A DNA stretch of 64,000 nucleotides from NCBI GenBank assembly GCA_022494885.1, contig JAGVSM010005058.1, positions 62,001-126,000 on the forward strand, given 5' to 3'. Source of the DNA: Micrasema longulum. Its lineage: Eukaryota; Arthropoda; Insecta; Trichoptera; Brachycentridae. A program made the translations under genes and the position numbers. Shown piece after piece: positions 53,601 to 64,000 of this stretch; position 1 is the first letter of the stretch; every line of letters starts with the position of its first letter. Below the pieces are notes generated by a model. That model saw nothing but the letters and a program-made list of their open reading frames with translations. It did no database searches and was not told the origin of the DNA.

Positions 53601-54784
53601 CTTTACTCCGTTAAAATATATATTTACGAATATAATATTTATTTGTATCGATTAAAATAATTAGTATGACAGAAATTACCATCACAATTTTATTATTTTC
53701 TTAGTTGTTAAATGTTTTATAATCCTGACTAATAAATTTTTATATATAAAAAAATTGTCCATTACAATTTTTTACATACAATTTTTTTCCTGCACGATCG
53801 GGAAAACAGGCATAAAGCCCACAAGTTTCTAATACAGAAGACAAAGTATTTATAGAAAGTATAGCAATATAGTTGTTGACCTCGCTCTTTCATGACATTG
53901 GTCGTAGGGAGTCAGAAAAGTTGATGCGTGCCACGGATTGAGAACCTTACTGGATGTCAAAAATAAAATATAAAAAATAAGGAATAATTAAAAAAAATAT
54001 ATATTTATAGATGACAACCATGAAGTTTCGCATAAATAAATTGTCTATGTTTTTATGAATGTATGTATGTGTATGCACATGGGTGTATGTACGTGTGTGT
54101 GTATGTACATGTGTATATATGTGTATATTTATACATATGTGTGTATATATGTGTATGTCTGTATGTATATGAATCAAAATGTGTATCCGAATAAGTTTTT
54201 ATTTTGTTTGTCTGTGCTCTATATAAATTTGTTAACTTTTATAATATATTAAAATGTAATTACCTAGCTTGGAACGGGGTATGTACCCTTGTTAGCTGGG
54301 CAAAGTGAACATGGAATTGTATTTTGATAAAGAGTGTGAATAAATAAATAAATAAATAAATAGTTTATCAATATACAACACAGATTTTCAGGAAGACAGG
54401 TTTGTTAATAATCACATATTTCACTTGCAACCAAATGTCTTCTGCGTCGCTTTCCCAGGTTGACATCCCACGGGATGCAATTTTTGATCAGTAGCGCAAA
54501 GCACTCCTCCGTTTTTTTTATCCAGTAAATTCTGTCTCTCCAGCAGACCTCGTTTCTTTCATCAGAAATCAACAGTAGGTATATAAAGAAAACAAAGGTT
54601 TCATTCAATTAATTAAGGTATCAATTATTTATGGTGTCCTTTATGTACTGCAATTTCTCTTCGGAGTCAATTACATAAATAGGATAGGTGAAATTTGGGC
54701 GCATAAAAATTTTTCCCCCTCTTAACCAAATAAAGTGTATGATTTTTCTTCTGCGACTATTCTGGCAATTTATTTTGGGTACTG
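53601..54784. other. TG/TA microsatellite at 54055-54180, otherwise nothing
   Basis: The tract 54055-54180 alternates TGTATG, TGTGTG and TATATG. Open frames on both strands there (His/Thr-rich on minus, Cys/Met-rich on plus) are repeat artefacts. An AAATAAATAAATAAATAAAT run ends at 54361. Confidence 0.7.
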
Positions 54785-55260
54785 TATTTATTAACAATAT
54801 TTTGAGGCTACCCAATTTTTTTAGACAAGAACTGGATTCAACCTCATTGAAAATTATTAATATTCGTATATTAGGACAGAGATTAATAACATTTTATAGA
54901 AGGGAATATATATGATAATGTTTAACCACCCATATTCCTTCAACTGTTGGTCTTTGTGAAGCTGAAGACCCGAAATAATCTTAATTGATGCGGGTGAGAT
55001 TTTAACAGAATTATTTCATCTACATACTAGGCAACGCCTGAAAATTCTTTTGAATGTTTATTCTCCTTTTTGGACCAGCTGATTTTATCAACAATATTTT
55101 AAGCTTGTCAGAATTTTTACAGATAAAAACAGGATTCAACCCCCTTGGGGGTATATTATTATTCTTAATAACTATCAATACATTAATAAATCCCAAGGGG
55201 GTTCAATCCAAAAATTTTCGACAAACTCAAAATATTTTCGATAAAAAACTTAAGGTTCCC
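54785..55260 (+). mobile_element. Unit G / MITE1 / unit G composite
   Basis: 54788-54845 is unit G. 54870-55050 is a diverged MITE1 (AGAAGGGAATATATATG, ACCACCCATATTCCTTC, GATGCGGGTGAGATTTT, ACTAGGCAACGCCTGAAAA) lacking its middle. 55088-55150 and 55190-55250 are two unit G copies in inverted orientation (CCCCCTTGGGGG loop side), giving a palindrome. Confidence 0.6.
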
Positions 55261-55299
55261 AAATAATATTTCAGGTGTGTTAAATTAATAAATTAGGTT

Positions 55300-55440
55300 T
55301 TATTTCTGTATATATTTCTGTTTTTTGGTTGGCTGAAAGGTATTGCTTCAAGCAAAAAGTCCGCCAAAGTACATTTTTTTGTACTTGAAGTTGTAAAATA
55401 ATAAAAATGTTTTTTTTTTTCTAAATCACAAACCATCTAA
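55300..55440 (+). mobile_element. LINE 3' end fragment, diverged
   Basis: TTTTTTGGTTGGCTGAAAGG, AAGTCCGCCAAAGTACAT and TTTTGTACTTGAAG resemble the 3' UTR order GGTTGGTTGGAAG, AAGCCCGCCAATGTACA, TTTTGTAC of the CR1-like LINE at 801-1427. Confidence 0.4.
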
Positions 55441-57344
55441 TATAAATGATACACTTATAAAAAAATAAAACAAATAAAATTAAACTGCTCAGAAATTATA
55501 AAAATGAATAAAGCGAGAAATAGTTATCAAATTAACAGTATTTCCTGTATAATTTTATCAAAACTGCAAATAATCGAACTTTAACCCCCCTTACTCCACA
55601 CCTCTCACAAACAAAAAAATGCTGCTTAATATAAAAACTTAATTTATTACCTAGTAGTATTTATTTATAAATTAATAATCACGACATTCAGTGCTTTTTA
55701 CCATGTAAAATATACATAGTATGTAGAACTGTTAGTTGCCAATTAAAAAAAAATATATATATATATATATTATTAATTAGTTTGTCATATATTTTTTTAT
55801 TATTGTCTTGTCTTCGTTTTCATTTTTTTATATTTTATTTTATTTATTAGTTTATCATCTATTTTTTTTATTTTGGTTTTATCTTCGTTTTCGATTTTTT
55901 TTTTTCATCTATATGTTATTAATTTTCAAACTTTTTTATTATCGTTTTAAGTATTGTATTTTTATTATTTCTTCATGGTTTTTACTAAATAGTACTATTA
56001 TTGTTATTATAATACATCATTATATGGTATATTTACTATATTATAGATAATATAATATATTCATATGAAAAATATAAACTTTATAAAATATACAGTAGGT
56101 AAACCAAAAAAAAATTTATGTGTAGATAATAACACAGCGGTTTTATACAAAATAGGATTTATATTCTGTTCCGGATATTTACTTCGATAAAGAAGCACGT
56201 GTTGCTCCGAACTGGTCAGTCTTTTTTTTTTTAAAGCGGTAACAAACAAAGTATTTGAGGGTATTAGAAGCAAACTTAGTAATCTCAATTGATGCAGTAA
56301 AATTGTGAGATTTCTAATAATCATGCTTCACTAAATTAATGGAGAATTTTAAGTTTGCGGTCTCAAGTAGTATTTTTATTTTATTTTATTTTATTAGCAT
56401 AAACGACAAATCTGTCTTTTACAAACATTTATTATACTACATATTCGGCTTAATATTTTTTTTAAAGCATAAATTTCCCTTTACCCAAAATTTATAAAAA
56501 AAAACCTAAAAATAATACAAGATTTATATTTAAAAAATTAACATAAAAATTATACAGCATATTCAGTAGAAAGTTTAAATAATAAAACATTCTACAGTAA
56601 TACAACAAGAAAATCATAAGCACTGTTTAATAAAGCTGGCCAAAGTGAACAAAAACTGTGAATATTATGAAATCTTTAAAAAAGTTCAAAAGGTTTGTTC
56701 TATTGGAACAATACCCTACACTAAATATATCAAATACGTGGGAATAACTATTGCCGAGTTCATGAAGTCTATTTAATACGGCATGTCAAGTAAACACTGT
56801 CCATGAATTGTTGCTACAAAACGGTGGCACCTGTATAGTCTAGTCTAATTCAAGGCACCCTGAAGTTAAAACCTGTTTTCGCAAGATTTAGAGACAGTTT
56901 AGAATTACGCTATTATTTAGGTGGCATCAATAACAAATTTTTTGTTTTTAATGGGGATTTCTAAGTTTGCTCCTATTCTAATACCCTCATTTTTATTACA
57001 ATTTTATTTAAGTGCTTCAAATATATTTTTTTAAGAAGTATGCTTATAAACAATTATTATGCGTTAAGGAAACCAAAGTTTCTAGAACTGTAGCAAAAAG
57101 CAAGAGTATTCATTTGGAGTTTATGATAATGTGAAATTCTTGTTTGTGTGTCTAATGATTATACTTTGCTGGGCCATAAAAGTTTACGCGTCACCTCAAT
57201 CCTAAGTTTCCTTCGACTAATGTGAAAATGATACAGTGCCAACTCTTATTTTATATTTTGAATTTTTTAGCCCCTGTAAAAAATAAATTCAAAATGAAAC
57301 TAGTATATTTCTTTGGAAGGGATTATGGAGGTCTACGCTTTAAC
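55441..57344. other. No gene recognised; a distant inverted repeat
   Basis: GAGGGTATTAGAAGCAAAC at 56258 faces its reverse complement near 56970-56995, with about 45 bp of similarity. The 700 bp between has a minus frame RLHELGNSYSHVFDIFSVG, faintly LINE-like (N.....DIF). Before this, 55750-56050 is very A/T-rich (AT run at 55752-55772). Confidence 0.35.
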
Positions 57345-57463
57345 AATGCAAAATTTATTGCATCAGAGAGGGAAAACATTTTTGAGAAGGGAGTGTGAAA
57401 ATCTAGGCATTTACAGGGCTTATGACCTGTCATTGGCTGGTTTAAGTAGCCACTTTACAGAGC
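57345..57463 (+). mobile_element. MITE1 fragment joined to SINE A
   Basis: GCATCAGAGAGGGAAAACAT, AAATCTAGGCATTTACAGG, TATGACCTGTCATTGGCTGG and TAAGTAGCCACTTTACA match the MITE1 outer half. It changes at 57460 directly into the SINE A head. Confidence 0.65.
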
Positions 57464-57680
57464 GCATTTGCCTACCATGCAAGAGGTCTTGGTTTCGATT
57501 CCCGATATGGTTGACATGAAATATTTTTTTAAAAAGGTATGTTTACACTAGAATATTTCAGAGTCCCTTGACTGGCACCTGAAACATAAGACTGATCATC
57601 TTACCTCCATGTAAAAATATACCAATGCAGTGCCCTATGCTCCATTAGGTGCGGAAAGCGAATGATGATGATGAAATAAA
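57461..57680 (+). mobile_element. SINE A, head truncated
   Basis: GAGCGCATTTGCCTACCATG, AAGAGGTCTTGG, a B-box-like TTTCGATTCCCG, GAGTCCCTTGACTGGCACC, ATAAGACTGATCATCTTACC and GCAGTGCCCTATGCTCC. The first 25 bases, with the A box, are missing. The end is GGAAAGCGAATGATGATGAT. Confidence 0.75.
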
Positions 57681-58364
57681 TAAATACATACGTTACGGTG
57701 TCTATTTTTATTTAAGCGAGAGCGTAGCTATTATTTCCAGTCATAGGGAAATATCACTTACTAAAAATACCAATAAAAATATATGAAATGAATTTAGAAT
57801 AACTAATTGTATTTTCAAAATCAATATGGATATTGTGGAGAAATGTTTTCATGTATAACTAAAAAGAAAACATAAAAAAAATGCCACTAGAAAAACAATC
57901 ATCAAGATTTGTGACGATGTTCTAAAAAAATTTGAATGGTTTGGAACAAAGTTGAAAATGAACATGAATCATGACGTATGAGGAGCATGGCCAATGCAAT
58001 ACCGTTTTTGCGGGAATTTAAATTTACTAATTAAAAAATATTTTTTATGCTAATAATAAGTAACAAAAAATTATTTAAAAAAAAAAGTATTTCTTTAAAA
58101 ATGCAAAAAAAAAGATATGTTTCTATTGCCCCGTTACCTACGGATAAATTTAATTCATTTGAAATTCTCAATAACTCTATCATAGAAACGACCGCAGTAT
58201 GCCTAACGGGTCGTGTTAAATTGAAAAACCAATATCGAATTTCTATACATCGTAAACCATCCGTATTCCTTGTTTATAAAATATGTTTCCACATAAATCG
58301 GGTGTTTATAACTTGATACGTTTTGATCTTTGATCTCGTGTGTTAAATCTTTTTAATTTTAAAG
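57681..58364. other. No gene recognised
   Basis: The plus frame 58047-58316 (89 codons; KRYVSIAPLPTDKFNSFEIL) lies just upstream of, and in the same direction as, the LINE at 58365. It may be a diverged upstream piece of it, but no motif proves this. Confidence 0.3.
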
Positions 58365-58880
58365 AAACCCTCAACATTCAATAATACGGAAAGTCTATAT
58401 AAAATATTTAATGGTCATACAGCAGACACTCTTTATAAAATAAGTTCCATTATACAAATTTATAAAAAAGAAAAAATAAAATATTTTGAGTCACTCAGAT
58501 ACCAAAATAATATTAAAATTCCTAACTTCCACACAAGTCATGGTCAAAATAGCTTTGTCTTCGAAGGTGTAAAAAATTATAATAATCTCCCCAATTGACT
58601 AAAAACAAAAAAAAAACAATATTTCAATAAATCAATTTAAAGTAAATCAAATGAATTTTTTGAACACGTGTAAAAACTGCATTAAATGTTAATTAGTATA
58701 TATTATGTATTATTATTTTATGTTTTTTTCTTTATATATTCTGTTTTTATTTTTTTTCTCATATACTCGTATATTCAAAATTATATAAACTCTTATACTA
58801 TTACTACAACAGTGTAAGTCACTCTCCAAGCACAAGAGTTTGTCTCTTTTTTTGGAGAGTTACAGTTATAACATTTACTA
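58365..58880 (+). mobile_element. LINE C-terminal fragment and 3' UTR
   Basis: Translation NNTESLYKIFNGHTADTLYK, ISSIIQIYKKEKIKYFESLR, IPNFHTSHGQNSFVFEGVKN and YNNLPN, a TGA in place of Trp near 58597, then LKTKKKQYFNKS. The T..G..SF.F.G...YN.LP.WLK order is the end of non-LTR ORF2. The 3' UTR holds TAAGTCACTCTCCAAGCAC and TTTTTGGAGAGTT. Confidence 0.65.
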
Positions 58881-59464
58881 GATGTATAAAAGTAGATCTG
58901 TTTAGAATTTTTTTAAAACATGTACCTTTTATGAAATTTATTTATAAAAAATAAAAAATAGCTGACCATCGATTACATTAGGTTGGTTATTTAAGGTTGG
59001 TTTTTTTCCTCGTAGTTTGATTTTTGGCAGATGTGACTTTGACTCAAAACACGCATCAATACGTTGATAAACCAAAGTTTAGCAAAAAACAGAAAAAAAT
59101 AATAACAAAATATGACATAAGCTACCCTTTTTTATTAAAGTTTTTTATGACATTTCATTGAAAATATTGAAAATGTTTTTTCTGTGATTGGTGAAACGTT
59201 TACACCGACTGATTATGGGGTTTCGCGAATGACTGATTCAGTTATGTTGCTTGACTATATTATCCAGGCTTAAAAGGACAATAAATCATTTATTTTTCCC
59301 AGAACCTGTCAACTCTGGTCGTGAGTGTTACTATAACACGATACAGTCAATAAAACAACCGGGCCTAAAAGATTTTAGATTTTTAAATATTTCTCATAGT
59401 CAACTTAAAATTTATTTTGCAATATCTGTTTGAAATGTTTATGATTTTAGTAAATATTTGTAAA
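58881..59464. other. No recognisable feature
   Basis: A+T-rich; the frame 59251-59433 shows no family. Confidence 0.35.
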
Positions 59465-60335
59465 CAAGCACGTTTTTATGTCTACCTGATTCGAGGCGTA
59501 CCGGTCTCTTTGTCAGGACCCTAATAACAGTAACATGTTGACAGCATCATAAAAAAGTCATCGCGTGCGCTTGGCTTTGTTATGCGTAGCTCTACGTCGT
59601 TCACTATGGCAAAGACACTTAAAATCCTTTACTGTACATTAGTGCGAAGCAACTTAGAATATGCATCACAAATATGGAATCCTATGTACAATGTGCAGAT
59701 ATCACGCATTGAAAATATTCAAAAAAAAATTCGTAAAGTTCATGTGTTTCCGGTTGAAACTTGAGTTTAAATCTGACCAGTATATTCATATATGTAAAAA
59801 ACATCACCTACTGCCTCTGCAAAAACGTCGTGAAATAGCGGATATAATTTATTTACTTTAAATTACCTCTGGTTCAATTGACTGTCCTGAACTACTTTGC
59901 AAACTTTCTATCAATGTTCCTTACAAAGTTTAAAGAAATAACCCTCTTCTTCACATACCTCTTGTTTCATCTAATTATAGGCAAAATTCATATTTATGGC
60001 GAACTTTTAATAATTTTAATGTACTAAATAAATCATTTAATATAGATTTATTTGAAAATAATCTTAATAACGTGCGGCGTTTGCTTTCAAAATAACTCGT
60101 AGTATTTTTTTTCTTTTCTTTTAAATCTACATTTAATTACTATTCATTTTATGTTCGAGAATCTTTTTTAACTTACTGTGATGCTACTTGTGAAAACCTG
60201 TAATTGGCTTATTTGTTATTTGTTTTGTTATATAAATATGATATAATTATAGCTGTTGGTTATCCAAATAAATAAAATAAAATAAAATAAATAAAACATG
60301 CAAAGCCCACTATGAACCTTCACCATAGTAGTATT
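59465..60335 (-). repeat. Hammerhead-like repeat family A, split by a LINE
   Basis: 59465-59537 on minus has GTCCTGACAAAGAGACCGGT and ACGCCTCGAATCAGGTAGAC: family A with G8 changed to A and GAAA changed to GAAT. 60296-60335 continues the repeat (ACATGCAAAGCCCACTATG, CCTTCACCATAG). The two halves rejoin to the order at 37880-38000. Confidence 0.6.
59538..60295 (+). mobile_element. LINE, 5'-truncated, with target duplication
   Basis: Flanked by ACATG (59533-59537 and 60296-60300). Coding: KSSRALGFVMRSS, MAKTLKILYCTLVRSNLEYA, SQIWNPMYNVQISRIENIQK, then in another frame KKHHLLPLQKRREIADIIYL, then GSIDCPELLCKLSINVPYK, SSNYRQNSYLWRTFNNFNV and NIDLFENNLNNVRRLLSK. This is the whole post-palm part of a Jockey-like ORF2, with two or three frame changes. 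The 3' end has TGTTGGTTATCC and an AAATAAAATAAAATAAAAT tail. Confidence 0.85.
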
Positions 60336-60570
60336 TCATTAGTCCCCTTACGCACTCAATGGTGCATAGGGCACTGCATTGGTACACCAATCGCAGCGTG
60401 TGTGACATGAAGGTAAGATGATCAGTCTTATAAAGTAGTGTATTATTATGTAATAAAAAATGTAAATAAAAAATGTTAGTAAAATAAATCAATATTTCAT
60501 GCCGGGGATCGAACCCTAGACCTCTTGCATGGTTGGCAAACGCGCTTGACCACTTCACCACGAGGCCGAC
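60336..60570 (-). mobile_element. SINE A, nearly complete
   Basis: Minus strand head GTCGGCCTCGTGGTGAAGTG, GGTCTAGGGTTCGATCCCCG, then a body lacking part of the ACTGGCACC region, ACTGATCATCTTACCTTCAT and the tail GATTGGTGTACCAATGCAG, GCCCTATGCACCATTGAG. It abuts the family A repeat. Confidence 0.8.
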
Positions 60571-61177
60571 GTGTTGTCTTCGTAGTTGTTGTACAAAAAT
60601 ATACAACCCACGGACGTACTGCTAAGAGATATGCTACTAGTAACTTCTAGAAGCTAGTACCAATTCTTAAGTCACTACATGTTGGTGTCACAAAAAAAAA
60701 TTATACAAAACGAACATAACAATAGAATATTATTATAAAAAAATAATTCGTATGGTTAAGTACAATTTCACGAAAGAAATGGTCATAATTACCGACAAAC
60801 ATTTTGTATGTTAACGTATGGTTTAATATGAAAATCGGCACGTCAGTGTTTCTATTTCAGGTCTCGTTATTTTCTGCAAAGTTCCTACAATTTGTATAAC
60901 GTGTATTTAGAATTTTTATTGATAATTTTGCAGATGTTACAAATGGAATAATTATTCCAACAGATGCGAAACATTTCGTATAAATGAATACTCTTGGGGA
61001 TATTTTCCATACTGCTGAAGTATCCATTCACAAATACGTTATACGTTTTGTCTAAAAATTCTCTTCGCCGTTTTTGTAATAACGTTCATTTTTCTACGAC
61101 TTAACTTCTGGTGTATTTTTAATGACTGTATTAACTTAATTTTATTAAAAAGGTTAAAGCGTTAAAAAATATTAGTA
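60571..61177. other. No recognisable feature
   Basis: No frame or repeat match. Confidence 0.35.
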
Positions 61178-61274
61178 CAGTCAAACCTTGATATGATGGA
61201 CTGATTGGAGGGGGGGGGGAGGTGGTAGTATCCGTCGAAGCCGAAAGTCCGTTATAAAAAAATAGGTTTTACTG
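61178..61274. mobile_element. pogo/Tigger-like miniature element
   Basis: Starts CAGTCAAACCTTGATATGAT after TA and ends CCGTTATAAA...GGTTTTACTG before TA (TA at 61176-61177 and 61275-61276). The inward-reading CAGT.AAACC and TATAACGGACT-type ends are the hallmark of pogo/Tigger TIRs. The 97-bp element includes a G-run (61208-61219). Confidence 0.6.
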
Positions 61275-61384
61275 TATTTCTAAACATATTATAATACATA
61301 CGTATGTGTGTAAAGCTGGCTTATTCGTTTGTTTAAAAAAAAAAGTATTATTTTATGCGTGAAACTTATGTTTCCTTTTATTTT

Positions 61385-61450
61385 GTTGGTTAGCGGGGAG
61401 GAATGTCCATTTGTAATAAGCCCGACAATTTACAAAAACGTATTCGAGGC
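61385..61450 (+). mobile_element. LINE 3' UTR fragment, diverged
   Basis: GTTGGTTAGCGGGGAGGAAT, GTCCATTTGTAATAAGCCCG and ACAATTTACAAA keep the order of the CR1-like LINE 3' UTR. Confidence 0.4.
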
Positions 61451-62124
61451 AGAAAGATCACTTTTATTTTATTAGCCAATATCAGAATTTTTATAACGTT
61501 CAGTACTTTTTGATTGATGACATGACTACGTTTTCTCATGCACTGAAATCACACGAGTATCCTGAGATTTGCGGATAAATCTCAGTGTGTCAGATGCCTA
61601 ACGCTTTTAGTGTTCACAATGGTATGATTGGATCCTCTTGGTGTCACTTCCTATCTCCCTTTCCCACGTGACATTCCCCACAAAGAGATGGGATATGATT
61701 AGGATTATCAACGTGACGTACGTGTGATGGTGTGGGAACAGAACACAAGACAAGAACGGTGCTTGGCAGGGTTGAAATGATTAAATCGTCTTGATTGAAA
61801 TCAAGATTATTTTTAATGGTTTTACGATTAAACATTCAATTTAACAGAAACTAAAGAATGCTTAAAAACTGTACCAAGGTAATAACAGAAAACAATTATT
61901 GCCAATTAAGTTTACAGCGCATTTATGATATTAACATAATCTCTAAGCGCTTCTTTATTTAAGACTTTAGATTAAATGTAAGAAAATCAAACAATTTTTC
62001 TAATACGCCGTTCTTTCAAAATCACACCATTAAATAAAAAGTTAATGAAACTGAGAAAAATAACTTCCTTAAACATTTCTGATAAAAAAGTGTGCATTAA
62101 GTTTTATGTAACTAAAATATAATT
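61451..62124. other. No recognisable feature
   Basis: 61600-61780 is of mixed composition; no frame or repeat partner found. Confidence 0.35.
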
Positions 62125-62330
62125 AACATATTCCAACACACGTAAAGAACATTTTACAGAAGGGAATATAGAAGTCTAGGGATCCACAGGGCTTATGACC
62201 TGTCATTGGCTGGTTTCAGTGGCCACTTTACACACTGTGTAAAATTTACCATTCTGCCTATATTTTAATATCTGCATTCCTTTGGATTTTCTATCTGTTG
62301 ACGTTTGTGGAGTTAAAGGGCTATTTTTTT
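62125..62330 (+). mobile_element. MITE1 copy, inner end missing
   Basis: AATTAACATATTCCAACAC, GGGAATATAGAAGTCTAGGG, GGGCTTATGACCTGTCATTG, GGCTGGTTTCAGTGGCC, TTTACACACTGTGTAAAATT and GTTGACGTTTGTGGAG, then it breaks at AAAGGGCT. Confidence 0.7.
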
Positions 62331-64000
62331 AAATATAATTACTTTTCGACCGGCAGATTACTCCTCTTGAAATTTAAACCAAACTTAGGTACATTGTTAT
62401 GAAGATAAAGTATTTGAGTCAAATTTGTTTTAATGATTTGAAGATAATAGATAAAATAAAGTATGGTAGTAGTAAAATATTTTTATTTATCTTTTAAAAG
62501 AAATACAAACATAAGTCACACAATTTTTGTATTATTATTCTTATATTCTAGGTTCGATTGTGCATTTTCAAAGTTTGAGTAGTTAAAACATGAAACTTTA
62601 AACATGTTTGTATTGATTTTTTAAGAATAAAATTTTGGTTGTTAATAATATAAATGTTTTTATCGAAATTTCAATTCCGTCTAATGGCCTATATGAACAC
62701 TAACATTTTGCTAATTACGTACTTTAGAAATAAAATATTTACAACAAAAATATTATTCTTTGAAAAATATACAGCCTTTGACTGGATATACTATGTTTGG
62801 GCATCCGTACAAAGACTTATACCCCATATATAATTTATTTATAGGTTTAAGTGTGAAAGCACTACAATTAATGAAATGAATTATTAACGAACAGGTACAT
62901 TGGCGATTAGACAGTCAATATTTCAGTTGCTTGTTTTAAGTATTGAATTTATTCACGGGCTATTTAATCAGAAAATTAGTTTATTTTAAGATATTTTCCA
63001 TGTCCCTAAAATGTTATTTAAGTTGTTTTTAATTACGCCACTTAATTGATGTTTTTCTTTGTTTCAGGTATGTCTTGATTTTGGATTGTTGATCGGAAAT
63101 TCTGTGACGGCATAAATCAGAAGCTAAGCAAAACAAGTAAGAAAAATAGTATCTATAGAAATTTTTCTTAAACCCGTTAATTGTGTTGGTTTCGACTATT
63201 GCCTGTATTTATATTCCACCGTTCGTCGGATGAATTCTGCTACTAATTATTTAGTATGTAATTGAATAATTTATTGGTGTAATAATGATGCCTTTGATTA
63301 TTTTCGGTGTGAGTTGCGATGCCAAAGTAACTTATCAATTCTGGCCAAATTTCCTCAGCTTAGTAATTCTCGGTTTGATTTATTATTATTTAATTACCTT
63401 CAACCCTAATTCGGTAAAGTTTTCTGCTAAGTTGTTACGTATAGCTAGGCTCGCATCATTGCGGAGGATTAACTCTCGAGTGTTTTGATGGATTATAGGT
63501 CTTATATCGATTTTTGGTTTCACCTGCTGGTTGCTTGCTGAACACGCACCGCACCAGAAAGTTTAAAGAGAATTAAGATTTGGAAATACGCTTACTCCGC
63601 TTTTACCTCTATTTACAAGTTTTACTTGGTAATATTCATTTTACAAATAAATTTGAACCATGTTGCCCATTGGGTCGAAACGAGTTAGATTCACATTCGA
63701 AATCTTGGGTAAATAATTAATCGTGTTACCAATTTTTAACAAAATAATATTGAACCGAAATAAAAGCAATCAACGTTTGAACCAAGTCACAATATTTTGC
63801 AGTCTACCATTGTTGTGGCGTCTAGAAGACATAATTGCGATAATGCGACCAATATAACAATATATTTACCGAGGCTGATATTTTTTGTGACAATGTATGT
63901 AAATTTAGGTCAAAAATTATAGAAATTTTGAGAGAAGCAGACATTTAACATTATTATTATATAAATATTTTTTTCATTTCGTTTCTTTTACATTTATTAT
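62331..64000. other. No gene recognised
   Basis: A+T-rich. The plus frame 63285-63488 (FGVSCDAKVTYQFWPNFLSL) has no family resemblance, and nothing repeated in the window was found to the end. Confidence 0.4.

Noticed and set aside
53947..54252. His/Thr-rich and Cys/Met-rich frames on opposite strands
   Set aside because: Both are translations of a TG/TA microsatellite.
1..64000. CRISPR arrays, bacterial operons, LTR retrotransposons
   Set aside because: No regularly spaced short repeats with unique spacers, no gene clusters with ribosome binding sites, and no paired long terminal repeats with gag-pol coding were seen. The spaced motifs at 31938 and 40015 belong to retroposed elements.

Overview
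This 64 kb window looks like intergenic or intronic DNA from an A+T-rich arthropod genome, most likely an insect. The reasons are many short, broken non-LTR retrotransposon fragments, a mariner with TA target duplications, tRNA-headed SINEs, an insect-style Helitron-like element and a short interstitial run of the arthropod telomere unit TTAGG. I found no intact host protein-coding gene, no rRNA, no CRISPR array and no convincing functional tRNA gene. Almost every open reading frame is either a chance frame or a piece of a dead transposon. The order of insect cannot be settled from this sequence.

Layout. 0-9 kb: a CR1-like LINE 3' fragment (801-1427), a foldback element carrying a hammerhead-like motif (3371-3590), SINEs at 4.5 and 5.5 kb, and several copies of one dispersed repeat here called MITE1. 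10-17 kb: two copies of a Jockey/CR1-like LINE facing each other (10530-11035 and 13975-14765), a broken mariner (12869-13851) with a LINE inserted in its transposase, more SINEs, and a LINE at 16.2-16.9 kb. 17-27 kb: a Helitron-like element (17168-17787), an RTE retrotransposon split by a second LINE (22068-23440), a tandem duplication with TTAGG repeats (24.5-24.9 kb) and simple repeats. 27-36 kb: foldback elements, two of them carrying outward-facing hammerhead-like motifs in both arms, a 613-bp retroposed element with four internal motif copies, and a large palindromic MITE1 pair. 36-48 kb: L2-like LINE copies, a second copy of the four-motif element, an RTE fragment, a TIR element at 45.9 kb and a cluster of tRNA-like heads at 47 kb. 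48-64 kb: an R1-like LINE inserted in a SINE with a 16-bp target duplication, a foldback at 50.7-51.5 kb, the best hammerhead candidate (51926-51969), further LINE tails, and a pogo/Tigger-like miniature element (61178-61274).

The most notable signal is a set of hammerhead-ribozyme-like motifs in at least four repeat families (A, B, C, E). The copy at 51926-51969 has every conserved core position, a pairing stem I, a stem II with a one-base bulge, and the ultra-short self-complementary stem III known from Penelope-like elements and retrozymes. In the foldback elements the motifs lie inside the inverted arms and point outward. I infer that these are remains of a ribozyme-carrying retroelement group; no matching Penelope-type protein is visible in the window.

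The mobile elements do not act together as a pathway. What they record is a sequence of insertions: LINE into mariner, LINE into RTE, R1-like LINE into SINE, LINE into ribozyme repeat A, and the four-motif element into repeat D. This gives a relative chronology of transposition.
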